From JAMXLO01 sp041487355 (GTDB lineage Bacteria > Pseudomonadota > Alphaproteobacteria > Acetobacterales > Acetobacteraceae): a stretch of DNA of 15,505 nucleotides. Location of the stretch: positions 1 to 15,505 of the forward strand of contig JBGPND010000120.1 of the NCBI GenBank assembly GCA_041487355.1. Direction: 5' to 3'. The notes below the pieces were generated by a model that saw nothing but the letters and a program-made list of their open reading frames with translations, made no database searches and was not told the DNA's origin. Below are positions 1-8,770 of the stretch, piece by piece. Each line of letters opens with the position of its first letter. Positions within the stretch are counted from its first letter, which is position 1. The position numbers and the translations under genes are program-made.

Positions 1-261
1 GGCATCCGAATTCAGCCCAACCACCAGTCGGTCGCAGGCCTCGCGCGCCTCCTCCAGAAGATGCAGATGGCCGGGGTGCAGCAGGTCGAAGCAGCCATTG
101 GTGAAGCCGACGCGCCAGCCCTTGTGGTGCCAGCGCTGCACGTGCTCGATCGCCGCCTCGCGCGAGACGATCTTGCGTAGCGCGCCGCCTTGGGGCGACA
201 GGGCCGCCAGCAGGTCCGCCTCGCGCGCCACCGCGGTGCCCACCTTCCCCACCACGACGCC
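1..261 (-). pseudogene. hldE: HldE C-terminal fragment: heptose 1-phosphate adenylyltransferase domain with kinase domain lost
   Basis: HldE is a bifunctional cytoplasmic enzyme that makes ADP-heptose for lipopolysaccharide core: a ribokinase-like kinase domain followed by a nucleotidyltransferase domain. Read on the minus strand from 261, the protein starts inside the end of the kinase domain (GVVVGKVGTA). It continues through a linker (RKIVSREAA) into the nucleotidyltransferase signature FTNGCFDLLHPGH and then LVVGLNSDA, where the window ends. The HxGH-type nucleotide-binding motif (HPGH) is intact. Upstream of about 261 the reading frame no longer resembles the kinase domain. Instead it runs out of frame into an IS630 transposase start. 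No ATG is in frame in the visible part, so expression would need a GTG start or none occurs. It is either a deletion/insertion remnant or a stand-alone transferase; the leftover kinase-end sequence favours the remnant. Confidence 0.8.
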
Positions 262-400
262 GAATAACAACCTTCGAGACGTAAGAGCCGCTGACGAACA
301 GCATATCCGCGATCCGCTCCACCGGTGCACCCGCGTCGGCTGCGGCGAATACGCGATCACGCAAATCCTGGGCATAGGCTTTGCCTTGCTTCCAAAGCAT
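254..400 (-). mobile_element. IS630-family transposase, N-terminal remnant
   Basis: An ATG at 400 is preceded by a good ribosome binding site (CCGGAGGTGTTG). It opens a protein beginning MLWKQGKAYAQDLRDRVF and continuing through a helix-turn-helix (APVERIADMLFVSGSYVSK) to VVIRRR. This is the amino-terminal DNA-binding part of IS630-type transposases, where an SQDLRERV-like segment, an HTH and an I/L-RRR turn are usual. After about codon 49 the match ends, so the DDE catalytic domain is absent. The sequence joins the hldE fragment at 254-265, where the bases GGCGTCGT fit both genes. The IS reading frame then continues without a stop through the hldE sequence to position 1. No terminal inverted repeat could be identified in 401-506. 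Family recognition is from memory of the motif, without a database search. Confidence 0.7.
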
Positions 401-506
401 CAACACCTCCGGCGATGGTCAACCGGAGACACAGGAATCGTACATCAGGGGTGTTTCGGAACCCCCGCCAGCGCATGGCTGGGATTCCAGTCAGGATGGA
501 AACGCT
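401..506. other. Intergenic stretch between IS630 remnant and ATPase gene
   Basis: This 106-bp stretch holds the leader of the transposase remnant and the end of the transporter operon. A small hairpin (GGGGT 448-452 pairing with ACCCC 461-465) lies downstream of the ATPase stop. It has no T-run, so it is at best a weak terminator candidate. No coding sequence is seen. Confidence 0.4.
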
Positions 507-1475
507 CTAGCGCAGGTGGCACGCCACAAGATGCCCGGGCGCGATCGCGCGTAATTCCGGCGCCTCTACGCGGCAACGCGCCTCGGCGTACGGGCAGCGC
601 GGATGGAAGTGGCAGCCGGGCGGCGGGCGGATCGGGCTCGGTACGTCGCCTTCCACGCGATGCTTTTGCCGCTTCAGTGACGGATCGGGCAGCGGCACGG
701 CGGCGAGCAGCGCTTCCGTGTACGGATGCTGCGGGCGCGCGAACAATTCCGCCTTGTCGGCATGTTCCACGATCCGGCCGAGATACATGACCGCGACGCG
801 GTGGCTGATGTGTTCGACCACCGCCAGATTGTGCGAGATGAACAGATAGGACAGCCGCAATTCGCGTTGCAGCTCGGTGAGCAGGTTGATCACCTGCGCC
901 TGGATCGACACGTCGAGCGCCGATACCGGTTCGTCTGCCACGATGAAGCTGGGATCCAGCGCCAGGGCGCGCGCGATCGAAATGCGCTGGCGTTGACCAC
1001 CGGAAAACTCGTGCGGGTAGTTGCGCATCTGCTGCGGGCGAAGCCCGACGCGCTGGAAGAGTTGTACCACCCTCTCCTGTCGTTCGGCCGGCGGCACCAC
1101 GCCGTGCACGCGCAGCGGCTCGCCAACGATGGCACCGGCGCGCATGCGCGGATTGAGCGAGGCGAACGGATCCTGAAACACGATCTGCATCTGCCGCCGC
1201 AACGGGCGCATCTGCCGCTTGCCGAGCCGGGTGATCTCCTGCCCGCGCAGCCGCACGGAACCGGCGGTGGGGTCGATCAGCCGCAGCACAACGCGGCCGA
1301 CGGTGGACTTGCCGCAGCCGCTCTCGCCGACCAGGCCGAGCGTTTCACCTTCGCCGATGCTGAAGCTCACGCCATCGACCGCCAGCACATGGCCGGCCAG
1401 GCGGCGCAGGATGCCGCGCCTGATCGGAAAGTGCTTCTTCAGGCCCTCGACCTGGATGATCGGTTCGGTTGCCAT
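507..1475 (-). CDS. Oligopeptide/dipeptide-type ABC transporter ATP-binding protein (DppF/OppF-like)
   Basis: This is a 322-residue cytoplasmic ATPase of a peptide/nickel-type importer and the second of two ATPases in this operon. The start MATEPIIQVEGLKKHF lies one base after the stop of the preceding ATPase gene; longer in-frame starts up to 1595 only read into that gene. The visible motifs are Walker A GESGCGKST (50-58), Q-loop QDPFASLNP (101-109), ABC signature FSGGQRQR (158-165), Walker B IVADEP (178-183) and H-loop SHN (214-216). The C-terminal extension (PLPDPSLKRQ and a GCHFHPRCPYA cysteine segment, about 261-305) is the oligopeptide-transporter C-terminal domain typical of DppD/DppF. 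It pairs with the upstream ATPase to power the two permeases. It is the last gene of the operon. Substrate specificity cannot be told from the ATPase. Confidence 0.93.
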   Translation of the reverse strand: MATEPIIQVEGLKKHFPIRRGILRRLAGHVLAVDGVSFSIGEGETLGLVGESGCGKSTVGRVVLRLIDPTAGSVRLRGQEITRLGKRQMRPLRRQMQIVFQDPFASLNPRMRAGAIVGEPLRVHGVVPPAERQERVVQLFQRVGLRPQQMRNYPHEFSGGQRQRISIARALALDPSFIVADEPVSALDVSIQAQVINLLTELQRELRLSYLFISHNLAVVEHISHRVAVMYLGRIVEHADKAELFARPQHPYTEALLAAVPLPDPSLKRQKHRVEGDVPSPIRPPPGCHFHPRCPYAEARCRVEAPELRAIAPGHLVACHLR

Positions 1476-1476
1476 G

Positions 1477-2445
1477 TCAGCCCTGCGCCTGCCAGCAGGC
1501 AGCGAAGTGGTTCGGCCGCTTCGGCTCGAACGGCGGATAGACGGTGCGGCATCTGTTGTCCGCCAACGCGCAGCGCGGTGCGAAGGCGCAGCCATCCGGC
1601 AGGTCGCTCAGCGGTGGCACCATGCCGGGGATCTCCTGCAACGTGTTGCCGCCCGCGCCGACCCGCGGGATCGAGCCGAGCAGGCCGCGCATATAGGGAT
1701 GCAGCGGGCGGGCGAACAATTCGCCGACCGGCGCCTCCTCCACCTTGCGCCCGGCGTACATCACCACGACGCGCTGTGCCGTCTCCGCCACCACGCCGAG
1801 GTCGTGCGTGATCAGGATCACCGCTGTGCCGAACTCGCGTTGCAGCTCGCCGATCAGGTCGAGGATCTGCGCCTGAATGGTCACGTCGAGCGCCGTGGTC
1901 GGTTCATCGGCGATCAGCACCTTCGGCTTGCACGCCAGCGCCATGGCGATCATCGCGCGCTGCCGCATGCCGCCCGAGAGCTGGTGCGGATAGTCGCGCG
2001 CGCGCCGCTCGGGTTCGGGCATCTTCACGTGGCGCAGCATGTCGATCGCCCTGCGACGTGCCGCGCCACGCGAGATATTTTCGTGGCGCACCAGCATCTC
2101 GGCGATCTGGCGGCCGATGGTCAGCAGCGGGTTGAGCGCCGTCATCGGTTCCTGGAAGATCATGGCGATCTCGCGCCCGCGCACGCGGCGCATCGCGGTC
2201 TTGTCGAGAGTCAGCAGATCGACACCGCCGAGCCTGACGCTGCCGGATACGATGCGGCCGGGCGGCTCCGGGATCAGGCGGATCAGCGACAACGCGGTAA
2301 TCGTCTTGCCGCAGCCGGATTCGCCGACGATCGCGAGCGTCTCGCCGGGATACACGTCGAACGACACATCCTGCACTGCACGCACGATCCCACTTCGCAG
2401 GTGGAATTCGGTGCTGAGCCCGGTGACTTCGAGGACCGGCTGCAT
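1477..2445 (-). CDS. Oligopeptide/dipeptide-type ABC transporter ATP-binding protein (DppD/OppD-like)
   Basis: This 322-residue ATPase is the partner of the DppF-like subunit. The start MQPVLEVTGL at 2445 overlaps the stop of the permease gene by one base (TGATG), which indicates translational coupling. The frame stays open upstream to 3336 only as a shadow of that permease. Motifs are Walker A GESGCGKT (41-48), Q-loop FQEPMTALNP (97-106), signature LSGGMRQR (156-163), Walker B LIADEP (177-182) and H-loop THD (213-215). The C-terminal oligopeptide domain carries PPLSDLPDGCAFAPRC (about 277-292), followed by the CALADNRC cysteines. The LSGGMRQR form is usual for the D-type subunit and SGGQRQR for the F-type, supporting a heterodimer. 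Import of peptides or a related small solute is inferred from family membership. Confidence 0.93.
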   Translation of the reverse strand: MQPVLEVTGLSTEFHLRSGIVRAVQDVSFDVYPGETLAIVGESGCGKTITALSLIRLIPEPPGRIVSGSVRLGGVDLLTLDKTAMRRVRGREIAMIFQEPMTALNPLLTIGRQIAEMLVRHENISRGAARRRAIDMLRHVKMPEPERRARDYPHQLSGGMRQRAMIAMALACKPKVLIADEPTTALDVTIQAQILDLIGELQREFGTAVILITHDLGVVAETAQRVVVMYAGRKVEEAPVGELFARPLHPYMRGLLGSIPRVGAGGNTLQEIPGMVPPLSDLPDGCAFAPRCALADNRCRTVYPPFEPKRPNHFAACWQAQG

Positions 2446-3323
2446 CAATCGCGCTGCCGCGGATCGAGCATGTCGCGCAGCGCATCGCCGAGCAGGTTGG
2501 TGCCGAACACCAGCAGGCTGATCGCGGCACCGGGGAAGATCACCAGCCAGGGCGCGGTGTGGACATATTCGGCGGCGGATTCCGACAGCATGCGGCCCCA
2601 GGATGGATAGGGCTCGGGCACGCCGAGGCCGAGGAATGACAGCGATGCCTCGGTGAGGATGGTGGAACCAAGCTGCGCGGTGGCGAGCACGATCAGCGGC
2701 GCCAGCGTGTTCGGCAGCACGTGCGCCACGGCGATGCGGAACTCGCCCATGCCGACGGCCCTGGCCGCTTCGACGAACGGCAATTCGCGCAGCGACAGCA
2801 CGTTGGAGCGGATCACGCGAGCCACGCTGGGGATGAGTGGAATGGCGATGGCGATGATCGTGTTGGTGAGCGAGGGACCAAGCGAGACGGTGATCACCAG
2901 CGCCATGACGAGCAGCGGCAGGGCCTGCATGATCTCGGTGACGCGCTGGACGATCAGGTCGAACCAGCCGCCGACATAACCGGAGGCGAGCCCGACCGCG
3001 GTGCCGAACCCGCTGCCGAGGATGGTCGCGCCGAGTGCGACGGCGAGCGAGATGCGCGCGCCGTGGATCATGCGGCTGAGCAGATCGCGGCCCATCGCAT
3101 CGGCGCCGAACAGGTGTGCATCGCTCGGTGGGGCGAGCCGCGCCGCCGGGTTGGTGCTGAACGGATCCAGCGGCGCGATGGTGCCGGCGAACAGCGCGGC
3201 GAACACGAACACCAGCAGGATGATGGCGCCCGCCACGCCGAGCGGATAGCGGCCGGCGAGGTAGCCGATCTCGCTGCGCCAGGTCGGTGCGGCGGCGGGC
3301 GGTTTTGCCAGGGCGGTACTCAT
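2445..3323 (-). CDS. ABC transporter permease (DppC-like)
   Basis: This 292-residue inner-membrane permease is the second permease of the importer. A cytoplasmic N-terminus is followed by a first membrane segment at about 28-50, the family segment LFGADAMGRDLLSRMIHG (71-88), and about five further hydrophobic helices. The EAA loop that docks on the ATPases reads EAARAVGMGEFRIAVAHVLPN (185-205; E185, A186, G191 visible). Two starts are possible. ATG at 3374 overlaps the DppB stop as ATGA but has no clear ribosome site. ATG at 3323 is preceded by GGTGGGGGA at good spacing and gives a normal DppC-type N-terminus (MSTALAKPP), so I prefer it. With the earlier start the protein would be 309 residues. 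The stop overlaps the start of the DppD-like gene by one base. Confidence 0.92.
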   Translation of the reverse strand: MSTALAKPPAAAPTWRSEIGYLAGRYPLGVAGAIILLVFVFAALFAGTIAPLDPFSTNPAARLAPPSDAHLFGADAMGRDLLSRMIHGARISLAVALGATILGSGFGTAVGLASGYVGGWFDLIVQRVTEIMQALPLLVMALVITVSLGPSLTNTIIAIAIPLIPSVARVIRSNVLSLRELPFVEAARAVGMGEFRIAVAHVLPNTLAPLIVLATAQLGSTILTEASLSFLGLGVPEPYPSWGRMLSESAAEYVHTAPWLVIFPGAAISLLVFGTNLLGDALRDMLDPRQRD

Positions 3324-3370
3324 GGCGGTCCCCCACCGCCGTGGCCGGGCACGCGGCGATGACGAGGGAA

Positions 3371-4318
<948 letters not shown>

Positions 4319-4336
4319 CCCGGCAATCTCTGCTGT

Positions 4337-5926
4337 TCAGCGGTCCAGCCACACGTCCTCGAAACGCCAGTGATTGTAGATCGTGTTCACCGCCAGCCGG
4401 ATCCCCTTCACGTAAGGCTGCCAGCAGGTGCCCGCCTGGCCGTGATAGATCACCGGCCGCGCCCCGTCCTCCTGCAGCGCCTTGTCGATCTGCCAGACGA
4501 TCTGCCGGCGCTGCTCGTAGTCGGTCATCATCGACTGCTTGTGGAACAGCTTCTCCAGATCGGCGTTGCAATAGCCGGTGTAATTGCGCTCCGAGCCGCA
4601 GGAGTAGGTTTCGAACAACACCACGTCCGGATCGTCCACGCCGACGCCCTGCACGTTCATGCCGACCGTATAGTCCTTGCGCGCCATCCGCGCGTACCAG
4701 ACGCTGGTGTCGATCGGCTCGAGTTCGCCCTGAATATAGACGTTCTTGAGGTGGTCGATCAGGATGACCGCCGGATCGCGATAGTCTGGGATGTTGCGCG
4801 TGGAGACCTTGATCGCGAGCGGCTTGTCCGGGCCATAGCCTAGCTCGCGCATGATCGCGCGACCTTGTTCGCGGTTCTTCTCGATGTCGGCGCCGTAGCC
4901 GGCCACGGTCTGCAGGAATTCCGGCGACATGCCCCACTGCCCCTCGGGCGGAGGCATCATGGCCCCGCCGATCTTGTCGATCCCGCGACTGATGATGTCC
5001 GAGAACGCCTTGCGATCGATCGCAAGCATCATCGCCTTGCGGATGCGCGCATCGTCGAACGGCGGCTTGTCGCGATTGATCAGCAGATTGCCCTGGGTGT
5101 TGGTCGGCTGCGTGACGCAGATCGCCTGCGGCGCCTGCGACTGCACGTCCTTGACCAACTCGGGTGGCAGCTCGCCGGTGAACGTCAGGTCGAATTTCCC
5201 CGCAACGAACGCCAGAATAGCGGTCGAGCGGGTGGGGATGATGCTGAACTCGATGCCATCGAGATAGGGCTTGCCCGGCTTCCAGTAGTCAGGATTGCGG
5301 ACGACCCGCATCGATTCGTTCTGCTTCAGTTCGACGAACCTGAACGGACCGGTGCCGATCGGATGCGTACGCATCTGCGCCGCGGATACGTGGCAGGGAT
5401 AAACCGGCGAGAAACCGGCAGCGAGCATGGTGAGCAACGAGGGCTCGGGATCTGCGAGGTGGAACGCCACCTCATTCGCGCCGTTCGTGGTGATTTCCCG
5501 CACGTTGAAATACCACGGCTTGCGCGGGTTCTTGCGCAGCTTCGCCTCGGATTTCCCCGTCAGCATATCCCAGGTGCATTTGACGTCGGCACTGCTGAAC
5601 GGCTTGCCGTCATGCCACTTCACGCCGTCGCGCAGCGTGAAGGTGAGCGTCCTGCCGTCCTCGCTCCAGGCCCATTTAGTCGCCAGCTCGGGCACAATTC
5701 TGTCCAGCAGGTTCTGCTGGCTGTCGGGATCGAAAATGACGAGGTTGTTGAACACCGACATGAACGGCATGATGGTGGAAATCGTCGCCTCTTCATGAAT
5801 CGAGGCGCTCGGCGGATTGTCGCGATGCGTCACGCGCAGCACGCCGCCTTGCTTCTGCGCATGCGCCGCGCCTGCCAACACCGACAAGAACAGACATGTT
5901 ACCGCCAGCCGCCCCGCCGATGACAT
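4337..5926 (-). CDS. Periplasmic substrate-binding protein of peptide-type ABC importer (SBP_bac_5 family)
   Basis: This exported solute receptor is 529 residues long. From ATG 5926 the protein begins MSSAGRLAVTCLFLSVLAG, with a signal peptide and a predicted cut after AHA at residue 23 (then QKQGG). The upstream GGGGAAAACGCC supports this start; an ATG at 5962 would add 12 residues without a clear ribosome site. The family 5 signature is plain: an ELATKWAWSEDGRTLTF stretch at about 80-97, RDGVKWHDGKPFSSADV at about 99-115, and a C-terminal lobe with FETYSCGSERNYTGYCN. Length is normal for the family (500-550). This protein decides the importer's specificity, but binding residues do not reveal the ligand. 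It is followed after 18 bp by the permease gene and preceded by a 99-bp gap after the aminotransferase gene. Confidence 0.92.
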   Translation of the reverse strand: MSSAGRLAVTCLFLSVLAGAAHAQKQGGVLRVTHRDNPPSASIHEEATISTIMPFMSVFNNLVIFDPDSQQNLLDRIVPELATKWAWSEDGRTLTFTLRDGVKWHDGKPFSSADVKCTWDMLTGKSEAKLRKNPRKPWYFNVREITTNGANEVAFHLADPEPSLLTMLAAGFSPVYPCHVSAAQMRTHPIGTGPFRFVELKQNESMRVVRNPDYWKPGKPYLDGIEFSIIPTRSTAILAFVAGKFDLTFTGELPPELVKDVQSQAPQAICVTQPTNTQGNLLINRDKPPFDDARIRKAMMLAIDRKAFSDIISRGIDKIGGAMMPPPEGQWGMSPEFLQTVAGYGADIEKNREQGRAIMRELGYGPDKPLAIKVSTRNIPDYRDPAVILIDHLKNVYIQGELEPIDTSVWYARMARKDYTVGMNVQGVGVDDPDVVLFETYSCGSERNYTGYCNADLEKLFHKQSMMTDYEQRRQIVWQIDKALQEDGARPVIYHGQAGTCWQPYVKGIRLAVNTIYNHWRFEDVWLDR

Positions 5927-6025
5927 TGGCGTTTTCCCCTGGTGTTTCTTGCTTGCCACCATCTAATCGCTGGATCGGTTTGATGGCAACAAGGTCTCTC
6001 CCGTTCGTCTTGGCCGGGTCGGATG

Positions 6026-7333
6026 CTATTGTGCCGGCACGCGTGTCTCGGCCAGTTCCGCCTCGACGGCCGACTTGACCGCCGCCAGCGTCTGCTTGAT
6101 GTCGGCTGCATCGTGCGCCAGCGAGACGTAGAACTTGCTGTCGCCCTTCATGATGCCGGCTTCGCGCAGCCGGCGATTGAAGCGTCGCTGCATCTCCACA
6201 TCGCCGCGCAGCGTCGCCCGATAATCGTACACATCGCCGGCGGTGTAGACGATGTCGAACAGTGGCGGAACGCCGATCACCTGCGCGGCAAGACCAGCCT
6301 TCTGCAGCAGGCCGGAGATCCCCGCCATCAGCTCACGCCCCGTGGCGAACACCTTCTCGTACGCCCCAGGGCGCCGCAGGATCTCCAGCGTCGCCAGGCC
6401 AGCGACCGCCGCGACAGGATTGCCGGACAGCGTGCCGATCTGCGTCAGGAACCGATCGTCGCCGACCTTGCCGCGGTCGAACAGCGACATGATGTCCTCA
6501 CGTCCAGCGATCGCCGCGAGCGGGAAGCCGCCGCCGATGATCTTGCCCAGCGTGCAGAGATCGGGCGTCACGCCGTAGAACTCCTGCGCGCCGCCATAGG
6601 CGAAGCGGAAACCGGTGACCACCTCGTCGAAGATCAGCGGAATGCCATGTTCGGCCGTGGCGTCACGCAGCGCCTGGAGGAATCCCGGCTTCGGTGGCAG
6701 CAGCCGCTGGAACGGCTCGACGATGACGCCGCCAAGCTCGTCGTGGTGTTCATGGATCAGGCTGACCGCCATGGCAGCGTCGTTGAACGGGGCGATCAGC
6801 ATTTCGTCGCGCACGCTGCGCGGGATGCCGGGCGAGTCCGGCACCGCCTGCGGAAAGTTGCCGGGGCGCTTCGGCGCGAGGCTCATCAGGCTGTAGTCGC
6901 TCATGCCGTGATAGCCGCCCTCGAACTTCAGGATCTTGTCGCGGCCGCGGAACGCGCGGGCGACTCGCATGGCGTAGGCGTCCGCTTCGGTTCCGCTGCT
7001 GACGAAGCGCACCTTTTCGGCGCAGGCGACCGCATCGACGATGGCGGCGGCCAGGCGGATGCCATGCTCGTTATTGGCGAAGAACGTCGTGCCGCGCGGG
7101 ATTTGCGCCTGCGCGGCCGCTATCACCTCCGGGTGGCTGTGACCGATGAACATCGGGCCGGAGCCGAGCAGGAAGTCGACATACTCGTTGCCGCTGACGT
7201 CCCAGACACGGCCGCCGCGACCTTCGCGGATCACGATGTCGGACGTCAGGTTGCCGAAGCTACCGGCAGGCAGGACACGGCGCGCCAGCTCGACCAGGGC
7301 CAGTTCTTCTTCGCTACGACTCAATTCGCTCAT
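6026..7333 (-). CDS. HemL-like class III PLP-dependent aminotransferase (not a canonical glutamate-1-semialdehyde aminomutase)
   Basis: This is a 435-residue cytoplasmic enzyme. Class III motifs are SGTEADAYAMR (113-123, cofactor phosphate site), FEGGYHG (137-143), FDEVVTGFR (236-244, the Asp contacting the PLP ring nitrogen) and LGKIIGGGFP (262-271, with K264 the expected Schiff-base lysine). TLSGNPVA (301-308) follows. Overall similarity is to HemL. However, the N-terminal loop is PAGSFGNLTSD rather than the PGGVNSPVR usual in HemL. The C-terminal segment is GDSKFYVSLAH rather than PSxFExxFxSxAH, so a conserved HemL glutamate is missing. Transamination of an amine or amino acid is therefore more likely than tetrapyrrole synthesis. 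The start is supported by GCGGAG eight bases upstream, inside the end of the MFS gene only 4 bp away. It precedes the importer genes in the same direction. Confidence 0.88.
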   Translation of the reverse strand: MSELSRSEEELALVELARRVLPAGSFGNLTSDIVIREGRGGRVWDVSGNEYVDFLLGSGPMFIGHSHPEVIAAAQAQIPRGTTFFANNEHGIRLAAAIVDAVACAEKVRFVSSGTEADAYAMRVARAFRGRDKILKFEGGYHGMSDYSLMSLAPKRPGNFPQAVPDSPGIPRSVRDEMLIAPFNDAAMAVSLIHEHHDELGGVIVEPFQRLLPPKPGFLQALRDATAEHGIPLIFDEVVTGFRFAYGGAQEFYGVTPDLCTLGKIIGGGFPLAAIAGREDIMSLFDRGKVGDDRFLTQIGTLSGNPVAAVAGLATLEILRRPGAYEKVFATGRELMAGISGLLQKAGLAAQVIGVPPLFDIVYTAGDVYDYRATLRGDVEMQRRFNRRLREAGIMKGDSKFYVSLAHDAADIKQTLAAVKSAVEAELAETRVPAQ

Positions 7334-7337
7334 CGTG

Positions 7338-8567
7338 TCACTCCGCTTGCATCAATACCGCACCATGCGCCCGGCGGCGCGACCGCCAGTCGGCGAGCAG
7401 AATCATCAGCACGGTCAGTGCCATGAAGCAGACCGAGCTGTAGAATATCCAGCGTGGCTCGCCATGGTCCATGAACCAGCCGCCCAGCATAGGTCCAATC
7501 GCGCCGCCGATGTTGAAACCGGTAGTCACGATGCCGAACACGCGACCGGTCATGCCAGGCGGGGCGGCGGCGCGCACCAGCATATCGCGCGACGGCATGA
7601 TCATGCCGGCGAGGAAGCCGGCGGCGGCCATGGCTGGCAGCAGCAGCACGACGCCGAGATCGACGGTGCCGATCACGAAGGTGATGGCGGCCGCGGCGCC
7701 GAAGCCCGCGGCTGCCACCTCGGCGTGGCGGCGCGTCGCATCGGCGACGAAGCCGCCGGCGAGGACGCCGATTGCGGTGGCCATAAGATAGGCCGACAGC
7801 GCGGCATTCGCGGCCGAGAACTGCACGCCGTAGAGCGCGACGAGGGCCACCACCGAAAAAGTCTGAATCGCGCCGGAGGACAGGCTGAGCAGGGTGAAGA
7901 GGCCGGTCAGGCTGATGACGGCAGGCGAGAGCAAGCCCCTGACCGACGCCCGGTACGGTTCCTGTCGCCGGGCGGCAGGGCGATGAGCCGCCGCCTGGTC
8001 CAGCCCGCGCGCCATCAGCAGTGGCAGGGCGACGGCGGGACCGAGCAGTCCCGCAACGATCAGCGCGGCGCGGAACCCGGCGGTGGTGGCGACCAGGAGC
8101 ATCACCGTCGGCGCGATCGCACCGCCGAGGAATCCCGAAAAAGTGTGGATGGAGAAGGCGCGTCCCACCCGCGACGGCTCGATCACCGAGCCGAGGATCG
8201 AGTAGTCGGCGGGGTGATAGACCGAATTGGCGACGCCGGCGATCACCGCGGCGCCGATCAGCCAGGGATACACCGGGAACACGCCGATCGAGCCATAGGC
8301 GATGCCGGACAGGCAAAGCCCGGCGATCAGCACGCGGCGGGGGCCGAAGCGGTCCACCGCATAGCCCATCGGTGCCTGCACGACGGCGGAGACCACGTTG
8401 TAGACGGTGATCGCCAGGCCGAGTTCGACGAACCCCACGCCCATGTGCTGCCGCAGCAGATAGAACAACGGCGGCAGCACGAGGTAATGGAAGTGGCTCA
8501 CCAGATGCGCGGCGGAAATCAGCCAGAGCGCTTTGGTTTCGCCTACTCTGTTGGGCTCGGAGGTCAT
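7338..8567 (-). CDS. MFS transporter, 12-helix type, distantly like Fsr/NarK carriers
   Basis: This is a 409-residue inner-membrane carrier. It begins MTSEPNRVGETKALWLISAA; the ATG at 8567 has GAG five bases upstream, whereas an ATG at 8600 lacks a ribosome site and adds only a basic tail. About twelve hydrophobic segments are visible, split by a hydrophilic central loop (LDQAAAHRPAARRQEPYR, about residues 189-206). Between helices 2 and 3 is the MFS motif-A region GYAVDRFGPRRVL, with the conserved Asp and Arg residues. The stretch NSVYHPADYSILG resembles the VFHPE segment of fosmidomycin-resistance type carriers. It is the first gene of the operon, and its stop lies 4 bp before the aminotransferase start, so the two are probably co-translated. 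It could import or export the substrate or product of that enzyme; direction and cargo are unknown. Confidence 0.88.
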   Translation of the reverse strand: MTSEPNRVGETKALWLISAAHLVSHFHYLVLPPLFYLLRQHMGVGFVELGLAITVYNVVSAVVQAPMGYAVDRFGPRRVLIAGLCLSGIAYGSIGVFPVYPWLIGAAVIAGVANSVYHPADYSILGSVIEPSRVGRAFSIHTFSGFLGGAIAPTVMLLVATTAGFRAALIVAGLLGPAVALPLLMARGLDQAAAHRPAARRQEPYRASVRGLLSPAVISLTGLFTLLSLSSGAIQTFSVVALVALYGVQFSAANAALSAYLMATAIGVLAGGFVADATRRHAEVAAAGFGAAAAITFVIGTVDLGVVLLLPAMAAAGFLAGMIMPSRDMLVRAAAPPGMTGRVFGIVTTGFNIGGAIGPMLGGWFMDHGEPRWIFYSSVCFMALTVLMILLADWRSRRRAHGAVLMQAE

Positions 8568-8657
8568 GCGGTCTCTATCAGGCGGCAATCGGCAGACCAT
8601 AGCCGATCCGGGCGCGGCGGGCGAATTACGCCGCCGAGCGGGAGCGTTGACTTGTAA

Positions 8658-8740
8658 TCGTCATTCCCGCGCAAGCGGGAACCCAGGGCTGCAAACATGG
8701 GGCTGATCCCACCGGGTTCCCGCTTGCGCGGGAATGACGA
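8658..8740. repeat. REP/BIME-like inverted repeat (27-bp perfect arms)
   Basis: Arms 8658-8684 and 8714-8740 are exact reverse complements over 27 bp, separated by 29 bp. Each arm is itself a hairpin (TTCCCGC-GCAA-GCGGGAA), so the element is two inverted copies of a small palindrome, as in BIMEs. The GTCATTCCCGCG-type core is, from general knowledge, a common repeat in many proteobacterial genomes. It lies 30 bp past the stop of the isomerase-like gene and upstream of the MFS gene, so it may act as a terminator or mRNA 3' stabiliser for the former. No typical T-run follows. Confidence 0.85.
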
Positions 8741-8770
8741 CAAAGGGGTCATCCTCTTCGCGCGCCGGGA

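Noticed and set aside
481..491. 11-base match (inverted) between 481-491 and 15402-15412
   Set aside because: A match of this length is expected many times by chance in 15 kb, and flanking bases do not agree.
726..2610. Plus-strand open frames opposite the two ATPase genes
   Set aside because: They shadow DppF- and DppD-like coding sequence that carries complete ABC motifs; no ribosome site or family resemblance.
2445..3336. N-terminal extension of the DppD-like protein to 619 residues
   Set aside because: The extra part is an Arg/His-rich out-of-frame reading of the DppC-like gene; the true start at 2445 overlaps the DppC stop.
8568..8657. TATGGT as a possible -10 element for the MFS-led operon
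   Set aside because: No acceptable -35 lies at 16-18 bases; the promoter could not be placed with any confidence.
8564..8752. Small minus-strand frame (62 codons) upstream of the MFS gene
   Set aside because: Its coding part is the REP-like inverted repeat; such frames appear wherever this repeat occurs.
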